From the NCBI RefSeq assembly GCF_000011085.1, contig NC_006392.1, positions 1-50,060 on the forward strand: a DNA stretch of 50,060 nt, read 5' to 3'. The position numbers and the translations under genes are program-made. Positions 32,852 through 41,310 of the stretch are shown piece after piece; within the stretch, counting starts at the first letter, position 1; every line of letters starts with the position of its first letter. Source of the DNA: Haloarcula marismortui ATCC 43049. GTDB lineage: Archaea > Halobacteriota > Halobacteria > Halobacteriales > Haloarculaceae. The notes beneath the pieces were generated by a model that was not told where the DNA came from, made no database searches, and was given only the letters and a program-made list of their open reading frames with translations.

Positions 32852-33528
32852 CGGTCGCCTCCCGGCTCGTCGGCGTCGGTGTCGACCCGCCGCAGCGTCG
32901 CTGGCTCGGGCTGGTAGCAGTCACCTTGCACCAGTAGATCCAGTAAGGCTGTCAGCGCCCGCTTGGCCCCGTACTCCCGGGCGAGCGTGTCCAGTACGTT
33001 GCCGGCAGACGCGCCGTGGCTGTCTTCGCTGGTGGCGATTACATCGAGCGCGTGGCTGCGGATTGCGGGCTCGGCGTGGGTCTCGACAACGAAGCCGTCC
33101 GTGTTCCGGAGGTACGTACTGACGGCGGCCAGCCGTTCGAGTTCGTCGTCGGCGAGGGCGGGTTCGGCGGCCTGCAGGACGGTGTCGAGTCGGGTGGCCG
33201 CCGCTGTGTGCGAGGGGATGGTGGTGCCGCCGTCGGTGACGACCAGATCGTGGCCGGTGACGATAGCCAGTGACCGGGCGGCCTGGGTGATGGCGTCCTG
33301 GCCGCGGTCAGTCAGGGCGTAGGTCCCGTCGGTGGTGGTGACCAGCTCGTCGCCTTCGAGCTCGGCGAGGGCGTCCGTGACGCGGGCGTCGTCGAGGGTG
33401 GCTTCGCGTCGGGTTTCGACGGCGATCTGGAGGGCGTCGGCGGTGGCCGCGCGGTCGTAGTGGTCGTGGTCGGCAATCGCTTTCAGGAGGTCCCGCTGGA
33501 GGGCGGTGCAGGTGTGCCAGGCGGTCAT
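32848..33528 (-). CDS. Winged-helix protein, first gene of minus-strand operon
   Basis: The 226-aa protein opens with MTAWHTCTALQRDLLKAIAD, like its 104-aa neighbour. A winged helix follows (DARVTDALAELEGDELVTTT, TYALTDRGQDAITQ), then a helical C-terminal domain with acidic stretches. The ATG at 33528 follows a strong purine-rich ribosome site (GGAGGGAGAGC) and is preferred to a frame extending to 33591. The shared N-terminal sequence indicates the two operon regulators arose by duplication. Confidence 0.75.
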   Translation of the reverse strand: MTAWHTCTALQRDLLKAIADHDHYDRAATADALQIAVETRREATLDDARVTDALAELEGDELVTTTDGTYALTDRGQDAITQAARSLAIVTGHDLVVTDGGTTIPSHTAAATRLDTVLQAAEPALADDELERLAAVSTYLRNTDGFVVETHAEPAIRSHALDVIATSEDSHGASAGNVLDTLAREYGAKRALTALLDLLVQGDCYQPEPATLRRVDTDADEPGGDR

Positions 33529-33751
33529 GCTCTCCCTCCGGCGAGGGGCGTGGTTGGCGAGCGATGCGACTCTTCGTGGGTGGGCTTGCAAACGGTCATG
33601 GGTTCGATGGGACGCTGTGTGCGAGAGTAGGCGTCGCCTATCTCAGACTGTTACACCGGACTGCCAAATAAGTTTCTGCGCATAATCTAATTCATTGGTA
33701 TGTATTTTTAAGCCGGTGATTACTTTGCCAAGACAGTGCCATTGAAGAGCA

Positions 33752-33991
33752 ATGGCTGGTCGTCCGAAGGACGTCTCCGACGACGAAATCCTACAAGAAG
33801 TCGCACTTGCCCCTGGACCAATAGTGACTGCGCCGGAACTAGCAGACCGGCTAGACATGTCTGGAACGGGTGTAAACAAGCGCTTGGATCAGTTGGTCGA
33901 CGATGGGTACCTTCATGAGCGCCAGGTGGGTGCAAATGCTATTGTCTACTGGCTCACTGACGAAGGTCGCGTTCGGGTAGCAGAAGCTTAG
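33752..33991 (+). CDS. Small winged-helix protein
   Basis: The 79-aa protein MAGRPKDVSDDEILQEVALA has a complete winged helix (VTAPELADRLDMSGTGVNKR, LDQLVDDGYLHERQVGANAI). It is tail-to-tail with a related 70-aa gene, their ends overlapping by 4 bp. It is probably a DNA-binding regulator. Confidence 0.7.
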   Translation: MAGRPKDVSDDEILQEVALAPGPIVTAPELADRLDMSGTGVNKRLDQLVDDGYLHERQVGANAIVYWLTDEGRVRVAEA

Positions 33992-34200
33992 CCGGCAACC
34001 CACCAGACCTTTGCACAGGCACCCACGTCTTTTGTTTCCACTTTTTCCTGGTCCCTCATCTCGTGAAGCCTGTCCAGAATCGCACCATTTGATACTCCGA
34101 ACTCGTCTGCTATCTCCTTAGCGGTGCAGAAGGGCCGATCATGCGATTTCATGTAAGAGAGTACTTCTTGATTCGAGAACGTTCTTGGACGAGGGGACAT
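33988..34200 (-). CDS. Small winged-helix protein, paralogue of convergent neighbour
   Basis: The 70-aa protein MSPRPRTFSNQEVLSYMKSH carries KEIADEFGVSNGAILDRLHE and a short wing (VETKDVGACAKVWWVAG). Layout and N-terminal pattern (RP-x-x-x-S-x-x-E-x-L) parallel the 79-aa convergent gene, so the pair may act as competing regulators and their transcripts overlap at the 3' ends. Confidence 0.65.
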   Translation of the reverse strand: MSPRPRTFSNQEVLSYMKSHDRPFCTAKEIADEFGVSNGAILDRLHEMRDQEKVETKDVGACAKVWWVAG

Positions 34201-34352
34201 GTCTTATAACCGTATTTAGTTTCTTCGTATGTAAAAATTTATGTCCGACGAGATACACAGTTTAGAATAGGAACACACGCGCTGCTGGTCGATTTCTCAC
34301 GAAATCGCCCCGGTGCTTGGAACACCGAGGCGCGTGGTTCCGTGGAGAACCA

Positions 34353-34649
34353 ATGGCAACTACGCAATCCAATCCACAAGAACGTACCGCACGCGAACTA
34401 CTCACCCAAGGCCGCCCGCTCTTCCTTGGCGTCGACGGCGAGGATACTGCCCACTACTGGGATAGCTACGAGTTCGCCGTGGCTGTTGTGATGGCTGACG
34501 GTGAGGCAGAGAAGGTTGTGCTCGCCGAGACGCCCTTCGAGACGCTTGCAGAGTGGTGTGAATATACTCGTAGCGAGCGCGGGTGGGATATCGGCCCGCA
34601 CGTCGGTGGGTCGCTCGTCGGCGATCTCGTTCGAGGTGTTGAGGCGTGA
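34353..34649 (+). CDS. Hypothetical protein next to CRISPR leader 1
   Basis: The 98-aa acidic protein MATTQSNPQERTARELLTQG includes FLGVDGEDTAHYWDSYEFAV and VVLAETPFETLAEWCEYTRS. The ATG at 34353 is chosen over the upstream codon at 34317. It overlaps the next gene by 4 bp. No homology is recognised. Confidence 0.6.
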   Translation: MATTQSNPQERTARELLTQGRPLFLGVDGEDTAHYWDSYEFAVAVVMADGEAEKVVLAETPFETLAEWCEYTRSERGWDIGPHVGGSLVGDLVRGVEA

Positions 34650-34897
34650 GCTGCACTGTCGAAGAGCGCAAGCGGGTGCGACGGGCTGCGAGGGCGATTC
34701 AAGAGGAAGTGGCGACTGAGTCCGTGGATGTGCTTGCGCCGAGTGCGAGTCAGTATGGTGAATGGACGCTTGATGCCGTGCTTCGGGATGCTGAGGGTGT
34801 GCCGCCAGAGGTGTTACGTGAGCTGGCGCTGGCTGGGTTGACGCTGCAGCCGACGCCGTCGCAGGCTGAGTTTCAGCACGTGGCAGCGACGGTGTAG
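34646..34897 (+). CDS. Hypothetical small helical protein
   Basis: The 83-aa protein MSCTVEERKRVRRAARAIQE is helical, with YGEWTLDAVLRDAEGVPPEV in the middle. It is coupled to the gene upstream (ATGA) and ends 12 bp before the CRISPR leader 1 inverted repeat. It is not a known Cas protein. Confidence 0.55.
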   Translation: MSCTVEERKRVRRAARAIQEEVATESVDVLAPSASQYGEWTLDAVLRDAEGVPPEVLRELALAGLTLQPTPSQAEFQHVAATV

Positions 34898-34909
34898 GAC
34901 GGTGATGGC

Positions 34910-35012
34910 TATTTTCATCGACCCCCCGGGGGTTGCGGGGGTATTGGCGGTCGACGAAAATAGTGAAGTGAAACCAGGCTAGAAATAGGCTGTGTCCCGG
35001 GAATCGGGCATG
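34910..35012 (+). promoter_or_regulatory. CRISPR leader 1
   Basis: About 103 nt before the first repeat of array 1. It holds an inverted repeat TATTTTCATCGACC (34910-34923) / GGTCGACGAAAATA (34949-34962; one mismatch) around a G/C-rich centre, then GTGAAGTGAAACCAGG and a CCCGGGAATCGGGC-type hairpin next to the repeat. It is nearly identical to leader 2 although the two arrays have different repeats. It should contain the array promoter and adaptation signals. Confidence 0.85.
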
Positions 35013-36696
35013 GTTTCAGACGGACCCTTGGGCGGTTGAAGTCTGTTCGGTGTCTTCGTGGGCGCGTGCGTCGGGATCGGTTTCAGACGGACCCTTGGGC
35101 GGTTGAAGTAAATCCTTCGCCGCACTCTTTGCATAGATGCACTCGTTTCAGACGGACCCTTGGGCGGTTGAAGTGAGGGAGACGCCGACGACCAGGAGGC
35201 TATCCTGCCGTTTCAGACGGACCCTTGGGCGGTTGAAGTCGAGCTCTTGCATGGTCAGAACAGAAAGTCGCGAACGGTTTCAGACGGACCCTTGGGCGGT
35301 TGAAGTGACCCCCGCACTTTCGCAAGGGGCCGCTTAGTGTAAGGTTTCAGACGGACCCTTGGGCGGTTGAAGTTCAGACAGGAGTACCTCGCCGAGTTCC
35401 TCGACGACACGGGTTTCAGACGGACCCTTGGGCGGTTGAAGTCGCGGGTCTGGCTCGATGGCGACGACATCGACATCATGTTTCAGACGGACCCTTGGGC
35501 GGTTGAAGTAGTCGGAATGTGCGTCTTGCTCCCGTCGTCGTTGATGGTTTCAGACGGACCCTTGGGCGGTTGAAGTGGCCAAGACCTCGCGGCGGAACTC
35601 ACACAGTACGTCGTTTCAGACGGACCCTTGGGCGGTTGAAGTGAAGTCCACCGTATCACTGGACCGCGAAGTTCGGAAAGTTTCAGACGGACCCTTGGGC
35701 GGTTGAAGTCGACTGAAAGAGTTGTGCGTGTCGAATCATGAGCGTTTCAGACGGACCCTTGGGCGGTTGAAGTCCCCGCCGGTACTGCGGGGGCTCCAGC
35801 GAGTCGTCTAGTTTCAGACGGACCCTTGGGCGGTTGAAGTCCCCGCCGGTACTGCGGGGGCTCCAGCGAGTCGTCTAGTTTCAGACGGACCCTTGGGCGG
35901 TTGAAGTGGCCCACCGAGTGCTTGTGACCAGCTGCGGCCACCGCGTTTCAGACGGACCCTTGGGCGGTTGAAGTCATGCACGACGGCGACGTGTCGGTGC
36001 TCAACTGCCTGTTTCAGACGGACCCTTGGGCGGTTGAAGTGCCAACACTAGTCACGTCAACAACAGTCCCAAACTGGTTTCAGACGGACCCTTGGGCGGT
36101 TGAAGTCGACTGTCCACGGTATCGTTTATCCGCGCGTCAACGAGTTTCAGACGGACCCTTGGGCGGTTGAAGTGATAGTCACATCAACACTGGTTGTGCC
36201 GTTATTGGTTAGTTTCAGACGGACCCTTGGGCGGTTGAAGTCTGCCGTTGAAGGTCACTCGTATGTCGTCCACCAGAGTTTCAGACGGACCCTTGGGCGG
36301 TTGAAGTCCGGTCGACCTGATTTACAACGTGACTGGCCACGAGGTTTCAGACGGACCCTTGGGCGGTTGAAGTAGCCAAGCCATCAGGGGATCGTCCGCC
36401 GAACCCGTGTTTCAGACGGACCCTTGGGCGGTTGAAGTCCGACGAACGGCCCGATTTGGCCGATCTCCCTGGTTTCAGACGGACCCTTGGGCGGTTGAAG
36501 TATCATCTGGGGGCCGGAAGTGTGGCTGACCGGCGGTTTCAGACGGACCCTTGGGCGGTTGAAGCGACATCCTCGACCACGAAGTCTGGGAGGAAGTCCA
36601 GTTACAGACGGACCCTCGGGTCGTTGAAGCGAGAACGAGGACGGAGACCTCATCCGACTGTTTTGGGTTACAGACGGTCCTTTGAGTGGTTTATCG
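35013..36696 (+). CRISPR. CRISPR array 1, 26 repeats
   Basis: Thirty-nt repeats (start GTTTCAGACGGACCC, end GGGCGGTTGAAGT) recur every 64-68 nt from 35013 to 36565 (24 copies, the last ending in C instead of T), with two decayed copies at 36601 and 36667. The 36601 repeat has the GTTACAG start and GAAGC end of array 2, suggesting the older repeat form. There are 25 spacers of about 34-38 nt. Two adjacent spacers (35774-35810 and 35841-35877) are identical, from a tandem repeat-spacer duplication. Leader-to-trailer direction matches the cas operon that follows. Confidence 0.97.
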
Positions 36697-36738
36697 GGTC
36701 TGACCAGCGAGACCGATGACCGCTATCGAAGAAACACA

Positions 36739-36776
36739 TTCAGCTAGCCGTGCTAGAAGTATATGTGCATGGAGCC
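36739..36776 (+). promoter_or_regulatory. Candidate PcreT: TATA region with CreA target site and TTC PAM
   Basis: TTC (36739-36741), the established PAM of haloarchaeal I-B systems, is followed by AGCTAGCCGTGCTAG. This matches the first 14 nt of the CreA pseudo-spacer (AGCTACCCGTGTTA) except at positions 6 and 12, exactly those flipped out in type I guide-target pairing. The remaining positions match poorly, as expected for a site that is bound but not cut. A TATA-like GTATATGT (36759-36766) lies inside the protospacer, so Cascade binding would block transcription. Confidence 0.7.
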
Positions 36777-36784
36777 ATCTAGTC

Positions 36785-37048
36785 AGAACACAGTCCGGTC
36801 CAACCGGGCTCAGTCAGCAAGCCTGCAACCTGGCGGGAGGAGGCTTGCTGACGCAGCAAATGCCACCAGCCAGACATCGAAATCTGGCCGTGCCAGCAGC
36901 CGCTGCTTTGGCACGGACGGATTTACGATTTGTGGTGGGTGGCAAGGAGATCGCTATGAGATACGAACATACGACCCACCCCACGATGAATTGGCTCAAG
37001 AGAGGGCACATCCGTGCCGATCCTGAAGTGACGGAGACTACAGAGTAG
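36785..37048 (+). ncRNA. creT: CreT-like toxin RNA (candidate)
   Basis: Downstream of the presumed PcreT lies a run of strong stems: CCGGT-CCA-ACCGG (36795-36807), GTCAGCAAGCC/GGCTTGCTGAC (36813-36852), GCCAGA/TCTGGC (36869-36888) and CCGTGCCA/TGGCACGG (36888-36916). AAGGAG (36944-36949) follows, 6 nt before a 30-codon mini-ORF starting ATG-AGA (36956-37048). Known CreT RNAs combine structure, a strong ribosome site and rare AGA codons after the ATG; only one AGA is present here. The exact toxin product is unresolved; a longer in-frame start at 36859 is an alternative. The 5' end is inferred from the TATA position. Confidence 0.5.
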
Positions 37049-37113
37049 TCCCGGACAACACAACCAATTTAGCATCGCCAGTGAATACCGTAACTGTCCC
37101 TACAAAATAGGTA

Positions 37114-37210
37114 CTTACAGATGGCGCAGAATGCTGTTGAAGCAGCTACCCGTGTTACTCGGGAACTCGTAGGGACCTGTTATCAGCTGGCCCCCTGTGG
37201 GGCCGATTAC
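37114..37210 (+). ncRNA. creA: CreA-like antitoxin crRNA (pseudo-repeat, pseudo-spacer, pseudo-repeat)
   Basis: A 30-nt pseudo-repeat (37114-37143) matches the array 2 repeat at 20 of 30 positions, with both ends kept (TTACAGA and GTTGAAGC). It is followed by a 35-nt pseudo-spacer (37144-37178), the normal spacer length, and a second pseudo-repeat (37179-37210: GTTATCAGCTGGCCCCCTGT, then GGGG) with the repeat's G/C stem. Cas6 should process this into one crRNA-like guide. Its seed matches the presumed creT promoter beside a TTC PAM. This is the CreTA organisation described in Haloarcula hispanica, here upstream of cas6 rather than between cas6 and cas8b. Confidence 0.75.
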
Positions 37211-37231
37211 TTTCACTGCGCTAGACGTGGC

Positions 37232-37237
37232 TTTATA
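37232..37237 (+). promoter_or_regulatory. TATA box of the cas operon
   Basis: TTTATA in the context GGCTTTATACACATG, 65-70 bp before the cas6 start, with no other TATA-like element nearby. Transcription should begin around 37260 and run through cas2. Confidence 0.45.
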
Positions 37238-37301
37238 CACATGCCAAGTAACAACCATCTTGTTATGACGACTAGACAGACAGTCGAGGTGATGTAATCG
37301 G

Positions 37302-38114
37302 ATGCGGATCCTCGCACGACTCTCTGCACGAACAGACGCCGCCTACGACAATACGTACCACAACAAGCTGCAGGGCCGCATCTGGCAGGCCCTCGAGGAC
37401 AGCAAGTACGACGCCCTCCACGACAAAAACCAGCCAAAACCGTTCGTATACAGCAATCCCTTCCCCCCGCAGGACATGGACGAGGGTGACGAACGAACGC
37501 TCCTGGTTGCCTCGCCCGAGGAATCGCTGCTCGCCCACATCGCCGAGGACCTCACGCACGACCGGGAGCTAAATATCGGCGAGATGCCCTTCCACGTCGA
37601 CAAGGTTTCGCCGCTCGCCCCCGATGTCGGCGAGCCCGGCACCAGCGGCACCATCGAAACTGGGACTGGTCTCCTAGTTCGAATTCCGCCATGGCGCTTC
37701 GACGATTACGGGATGGACGTCAACCACGACCAAGCCGAATTCTGGCGGCCGGAACATACCCTAGAACCGTTTCGGACCCAACTCGAAGCGAACTTGGATA
37801 AGAAGCATCGGCTCTACATGCCTGACTATCTGGCGGGCCCCTCAGATGTTGATGGCGACCTCTTCGACAGCTACGAGCTGATCAAGACTTTCGCCATTCC
37901 CGTGACGCCAACGACTGGTCGGACAGAAGAGTGGGTGCTCAGTAAGTGGCGCTTCGACTACACCGTCCGGGACGACGACCACCGACGGCATCTTAATCTC
38001 GCGCTGGATGTCGGCCTCGGCGAGCGCAACTCGCTGGGCTTCGGGTTCATCAACATCACCGATCAAACGCGCCCTGACGAGACGGAACTGGAGGGGGAGA
38101 ATGCTTTCCCCTGA
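37302..38114 (+). CDS. cas6: Cas6 crRNA-processing endoribonuclease (type I-B)
   Basis: The 270-aa protein cuts pre-crRNA within repeats and leaves the 8-nt 5' handle ending GAAGC or GAAGT. It shows the ferredoxin-like start MRILARLSARTDAAYDNTYH with a catalytic-type His in YHNKLQG. Near the C-terminus it has the Gly-rich loop of Cas6 (DVGLGERNSLGFGF). Size is usual for the family. It is the first cas gene and its end overlaps cas8b by 14 nt, so unlike in some haloarchaea there is no room between cas6 and cas8b for a CreTA module. Confidence 0.92.
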   Translation: MRILARLSARTDAAYDNTYHNKLQGRIWQALEDSKYDALHDKNQPKPFVYSNPFPPQDMDEGDERTLLVASPEESLLAHIAEDLTHDRELNIGEMPFHVDKVSPLAPDVGEPGTSGTIETGTGLLVRIPPWRFDDYGMDVNHDQAEFWRPEHTLEPFRTQLEANLDKKHRLYMPDYLAGPSDVDGDLFDSYELIKTFAIPVTPTTGRTEEWVLSKWRFDYTVRDDDHRRHLNLALDVGLGERNSLGFGFINITDQTRPDETELEGENAFP

Positions 38115-40233
38115 GCAGTTCCGCGAGCGGTACGCGGACACGCTGGCTGATGAACTACCGGACGGCCCGGTCACATCGCTGCGCTCGCTCCAGTATCTCT
38201 ACGGCAAACTGTATACGCTGGCGACAGCAGGCGGTGGCGACTACGCCGCATATCTCACACCCGATGAGGCAGGCGACCTCGTCGATAGCGAAGACAGCCT
38301 CATCGTTGTCCGTGTGGATCTTTCAGGTAATGAACCGCAGCTGGCGACCGACGATCGAGGCCCGGTCTGGGTAACAAAATACACTGACGACCGCGTCGAG
38401 AAGGTAGCTCACTGCAAGTACCCAGCAGCACGCGGTATTGACCATAGCGTCACGCATCAGGCTGGCCGTAACAGTGGTCCCGAGAAGCTTGCCCGCTACG
38501 CGAAGGAGCGGCTAACAAAATGGGCAAAAGACGAGGTTGTGCAGGAGGCAGCAACTGAACACGAGGACGGCTATATCGTCGAAGCACTCGCCGAACTCAG
38601 CGAGGACGAGGCCACCCTGGATGCCATCGAGGAGGCGGTCAAGCGAGAACTGGCCGGCGAGTCGACAACGGCGCTACTCACGGTGCAGGTGAAAGTTGAC
38701 CCAGACGGTGACTACCTCTGGCCTGCAGAGCGTGACGTGTTCCTGGCCGCGATGCGCCGCCGTAAGCTCTCGAAACTGGTCACGAAGAACAAGGCCGACG
38801 ACTCCTCGGGACAGGCCACCGATATCGTCACCGGGGCTTCGACTCGGACCGTCGGAACCTCTGAGGACCCTCAGAACTACTACCTCGGCAAACAACTGGA
38901 GAAATTCCCCGGCCTAGACATCGAGGAGGCGTGGCGAACCCATCCGATCTCCGAAGACGCGGCAGTGACGGTGATGAATGCCGGCACGTTCGTCGAGGCA
39001 TGTACGTACCGCACGTTTGGGACGAAGGTGTATTGTCTTCCGTACGTCTGGGGGACCATCTCAACGTCAGATGCGTTCGACCTATACAAACTACTCTACG
39101 ATGCGACGACAGAAGACGACGGCATGACACCTATCGAACGTCAGTACGAGAACCGGAATACGCTGTTTGGTGACGCCCAACTCCGGTTCTACGTCTCCGC
39201 TGTCATGCCACACCAAATGTCGCGGTACGATGTCTTCGGTGAGACGCTGAACGGCCGGTTGCTCTATCCCAAAGAGCTCGCAACCAAGCACAACCAGTTG
39301 GTGCAGCAGTCAGCCGCGTTCCACTCCGGGGCGGAATGGACACCGCCGATGCCGACACACCCGAACTGGGATCTGCTTGCGGGCAGTGACGAGCAACTCC
39401 ATGCCGTCTCGACGGGGTGGTACTTCGCTCAGACGTTCGCACAGCGCGACGACGACGATGCCGACGCAGATGATCCCCGTATTGAGGCGCTCGTCAGCGT
39501 CCTCAGCGGCGATGCTATTTCGGTCGAAACGCTGCTCGAAGAATATGTTGCACGCATTATAACCGAACAGACCGACGACGACGTCGAAGGCTTCCCGTCG
39601 TTCCGCGTCGCCAGTCAGTTCGCCCAGTTATGTGCACTCGCGACAGACAAACTCGACCTACTGACATCCGACGACGCGGCCAAAGAACCGATCACGCGCG
39701 AACCGACCTACGATACACAGACGATGGAACCACCAACAGACATACTCGCCGCCGACGGCGGCCATCCCGCGGCGGCAAAGCTCGAATCGTTCATCGAAGA
39801 TACGCCGGCACTCGCTCCTGACGAAGACGCACCTCACAACGACCAGCGACGCGGTGCGTTCCTGCTCGGTGCGCTGGTTGGCGAGATCGGGAGCTATCAG
39901 GAGTACGACCAAGACCGGTCTACGACACTTGTTGATCAGTTCCCAGTCAAATCAATCACCAAGTCGCGAATCAAGAAGGTGACACAGGAGACCATCGGCA
40001 AGACGCTCACATACACCCGCCAAGAAAAGAAAGCGGGTCAGAGCTACCCGGGAACAAAGGCCGAGCACGTCGTCGAGCGGCTCCGCGAGACGATCCTCAA
40101 ACCTGATCCCGACGAATGGGATCTCGATACCGACGACCTCCGCTTCTACTATGCGCTGGGGGTCACCTATGGGATGAACGACCATCCGGAGTGGGATAGC
40201 ACGGCAATTGACGACACTGAGGAGGACATCTGA
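38101..40233 (+). CDS. cas8b: Cas8b large subunit of Cascade
   Basis: The 710-aa protein is the large subunit that recognises the PAM and recruits Cas3. The start MLSPEQFRERYADTLADELP at 38101 is preferred to a frame opening at 38008 inside cas6. Haloarchaeal Cas8b proteins are about 700 aa and diverge strongly; identification rests on length, the position between cas6 and cas7, and family-like stretches such as SLRSLQYLYGKLYTLATAGG. No HD or nuclease motif is visible. cas7 starts one base after its stop codon. Confidence 0.85.
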   Translation: MLSPEQFRERYADTLADELPDGPVTSLRSLQYLYGKLYTLATAGGGDYAAYLTPDEAGDLVDSEDSLIVVRVDLSGNEPQLATDDRGPVWVTKYTDDRVEKVAHCKYPAARGIDHSVTHQAGRNSGPEKLARYAKERLTKWAKDEVVQEAATEHEDGYIVEALAELSEDEATLDAIEEAVKRELAGESTTALLTVQVKVDPDGDYLWPAERDVFLAAMRRRKLSKLVTKNKADDSSGQATDIVTGASTRTVGTSEDPQNYYLGKQLEKFPGLDIEEAWRTHPISEDAAVTVMNAGTFVEACTYRTFGTKVYCLPYVWGTISTSDAFDLYKLLYDATTEDDGMTPIERQYENRNTLFGDAQLRFYVSAVMPHQMSRYDVFGETLNGRLLYPKELATKHNQLVQQSAAFHSGAEWTPPMPTHPNWDLLAGSDEQLHAVSTGWYFAQTFAQRDDDDADADDPRIEALVSVLSGDAISVETLLEEYVARIITEQTDDDVEGFPSFRVASQFAQLCALATDKLDLLTSDDAAKEPITREPTYDTQTMEPPTDILAADGGHPAAAKLESFIEDTPALAPDEDAPHNDQRRGAFLLGALVGEIGSYQEYDQDRSTTLVDQFPVKSITKSRIKKVTQETIGKTLTYTRQEKKAGQSYPGTKAEHVVERLRETILKPDPDEWDLDTDDLRFYYALGVTYGMNDHPEWDSTAIDDTEEDI

Positions 40234-40234
40234 T

Positions 40235-41308
40235 ATGACAGACACCACCGACATCGCCCAGCATCGCTCCGAAATCGTCTTTCTGTACGACGCCGTCGAC
40301 GCGAACCCGAATGGCAACCCGCTGAGCAGCGCGAACCGGCCACGCATCGACCCACAGACTCAGCAGGCAATCGTCACTGATGTCCGGTTGAAACGATATC
40401 TCAGGGACCAACTGGACGACGACGGGCACGGAGTCTATATCCGGAACGTCCAAGAGGAGGGTGAGCAGTACACTCGGGCCGACCTGCTCGAAGATCGTCT
40501 CAAATCCGTCGATTACGACAGCTACGACCTCGACGACGACGAGGAAGCTGAACAGTTCCGTGAGGATGTCTTCGGAGAGTACTTACGGAAAAGTGCCGAT
40601 GTCCGGTATTTCGGGGCAACGATGTCCGTCGATACGGATGACGTGTACGCCAAGCATCTCCCGGATCACTTTACCGGGCCGGTTCAGTTCTCGCCCGGCA
40701 AAACGATGCACGCAGTCAATGAAAACGAGGAGTACGACAGTCTGACCAGCGTCATCGCAACTCAAGAAGGTAAAGAGCAGGGAGGATTCGATCTCGACGA
40801 CCACCGTATCCAGTACGGACTCATCCGATTCCACGGATTAGTCGACGAACACGGCGCAGCCGACACAAGACTCACTCAAGAAGACGTCGAACGGCTTGAT
40901 ACACTCTGTTGGCGCGCCATCAAGAATCAGACCATCAGCCGGAGTAAGGTCGGACAGGAACCACGCCTCTACTGCCGCGTGGAGTACGCTGACGAGAGTT
41001 TCCACCTCGGTGGGTTGGACAAGGACCTTCGACTCGACGAGGAAGCGTCGAAGGACGACGAGGATCTCCGGAACGTTCGGGATCTCGCTGTCGAGATTGA
41101 CGACTTCGTCGACCGACTCGACGGAGCGGGTGCTCAAGTCGAACGCATCCGCGTAGTCGCAAGTGACGTGTTGCAATTCACGCATGAGGGTGAGCCGGGC
41201 GGGCCGGAACTGTTATACAACGCGCTCCGGGATGCCGTCGGGGCTGACCGCGTTGAGATCATCGACGTGTACGACGAACACCTCGAGACGCTGCCGGCGG
41301 CGGAGTGA
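40235..41308 (+). CDS. cas7: Cas7 (Csh2-type) Cascade backbone subunit
   Basis: The 357-aa protein forms the Cascade filament along the crRNA. The N-terminus HRSEIVFLYDAVDANPNGNP followed by RPRIDPQTQQAIVTDVRLKR is a hallmark of I-B Cas7 (Csh2). YFGATMSVD and SPGKTMHAVN fit the family core. The ATG at 40235 is chosen; nine upstream in-frame codons lie inside cas8b. The stop overlaps the GTG just before cas5. Confidence 0.95.
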   Translation: MTDTTDIAQHRSEIVFLYDAVDANPNGNPLSSANRPRIDPQTQQAIVTDVRLKRYLRDQLDDDGHGVYIRNVQEEGEQYTRADLLEDRLKSVDYDSYDLDDDEEAEQFREDVFGEYLRKSADVRYFGATMSVDTDDVYAKHLPDHFTGPVQFSPGKTMHAVNENEEYDSLTSVIATQEGKEQGGFDLDDHRIQYGLIRFHGLVDEHGAADTRLTQEDVERLDTLCWRAIKNQTISRSKVGQEPRLYCRVEYADESFHLGGLDKDLRLDEEASKDDEDLRNVRDLAVEIDDFVDRLDGAGAQVERIRVVASDVLQFTHEGEPGGPELLYNALRDAVGADRVEIIDVYDEHLETLPAAE

Positions 41309-41310
41309 CG

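Noticed and set aside
36716-37048. A 110-codon protein gene between array 1 and cas6
   Set aside because: The region is dominated by hairpins and fits the CreT-like RNA better. Only the short ATG-AGA frame at its end was kept as a possible mini-ORF.
37211-37301. A tRNA or tRNA-like fold before cas6
   Set aside because: No cloverleaf with T-loop and anticodon consensus could be drawn. The stems upstream belong to the CreA pseudo-repeat.
38060-38130. CreTA module between cas6 and cas8b, the position known from Haloarcula hispanica
   Set aside because: cas6 and cas8b overlap by 14 nt here. The module was instead found upstream of cas6.
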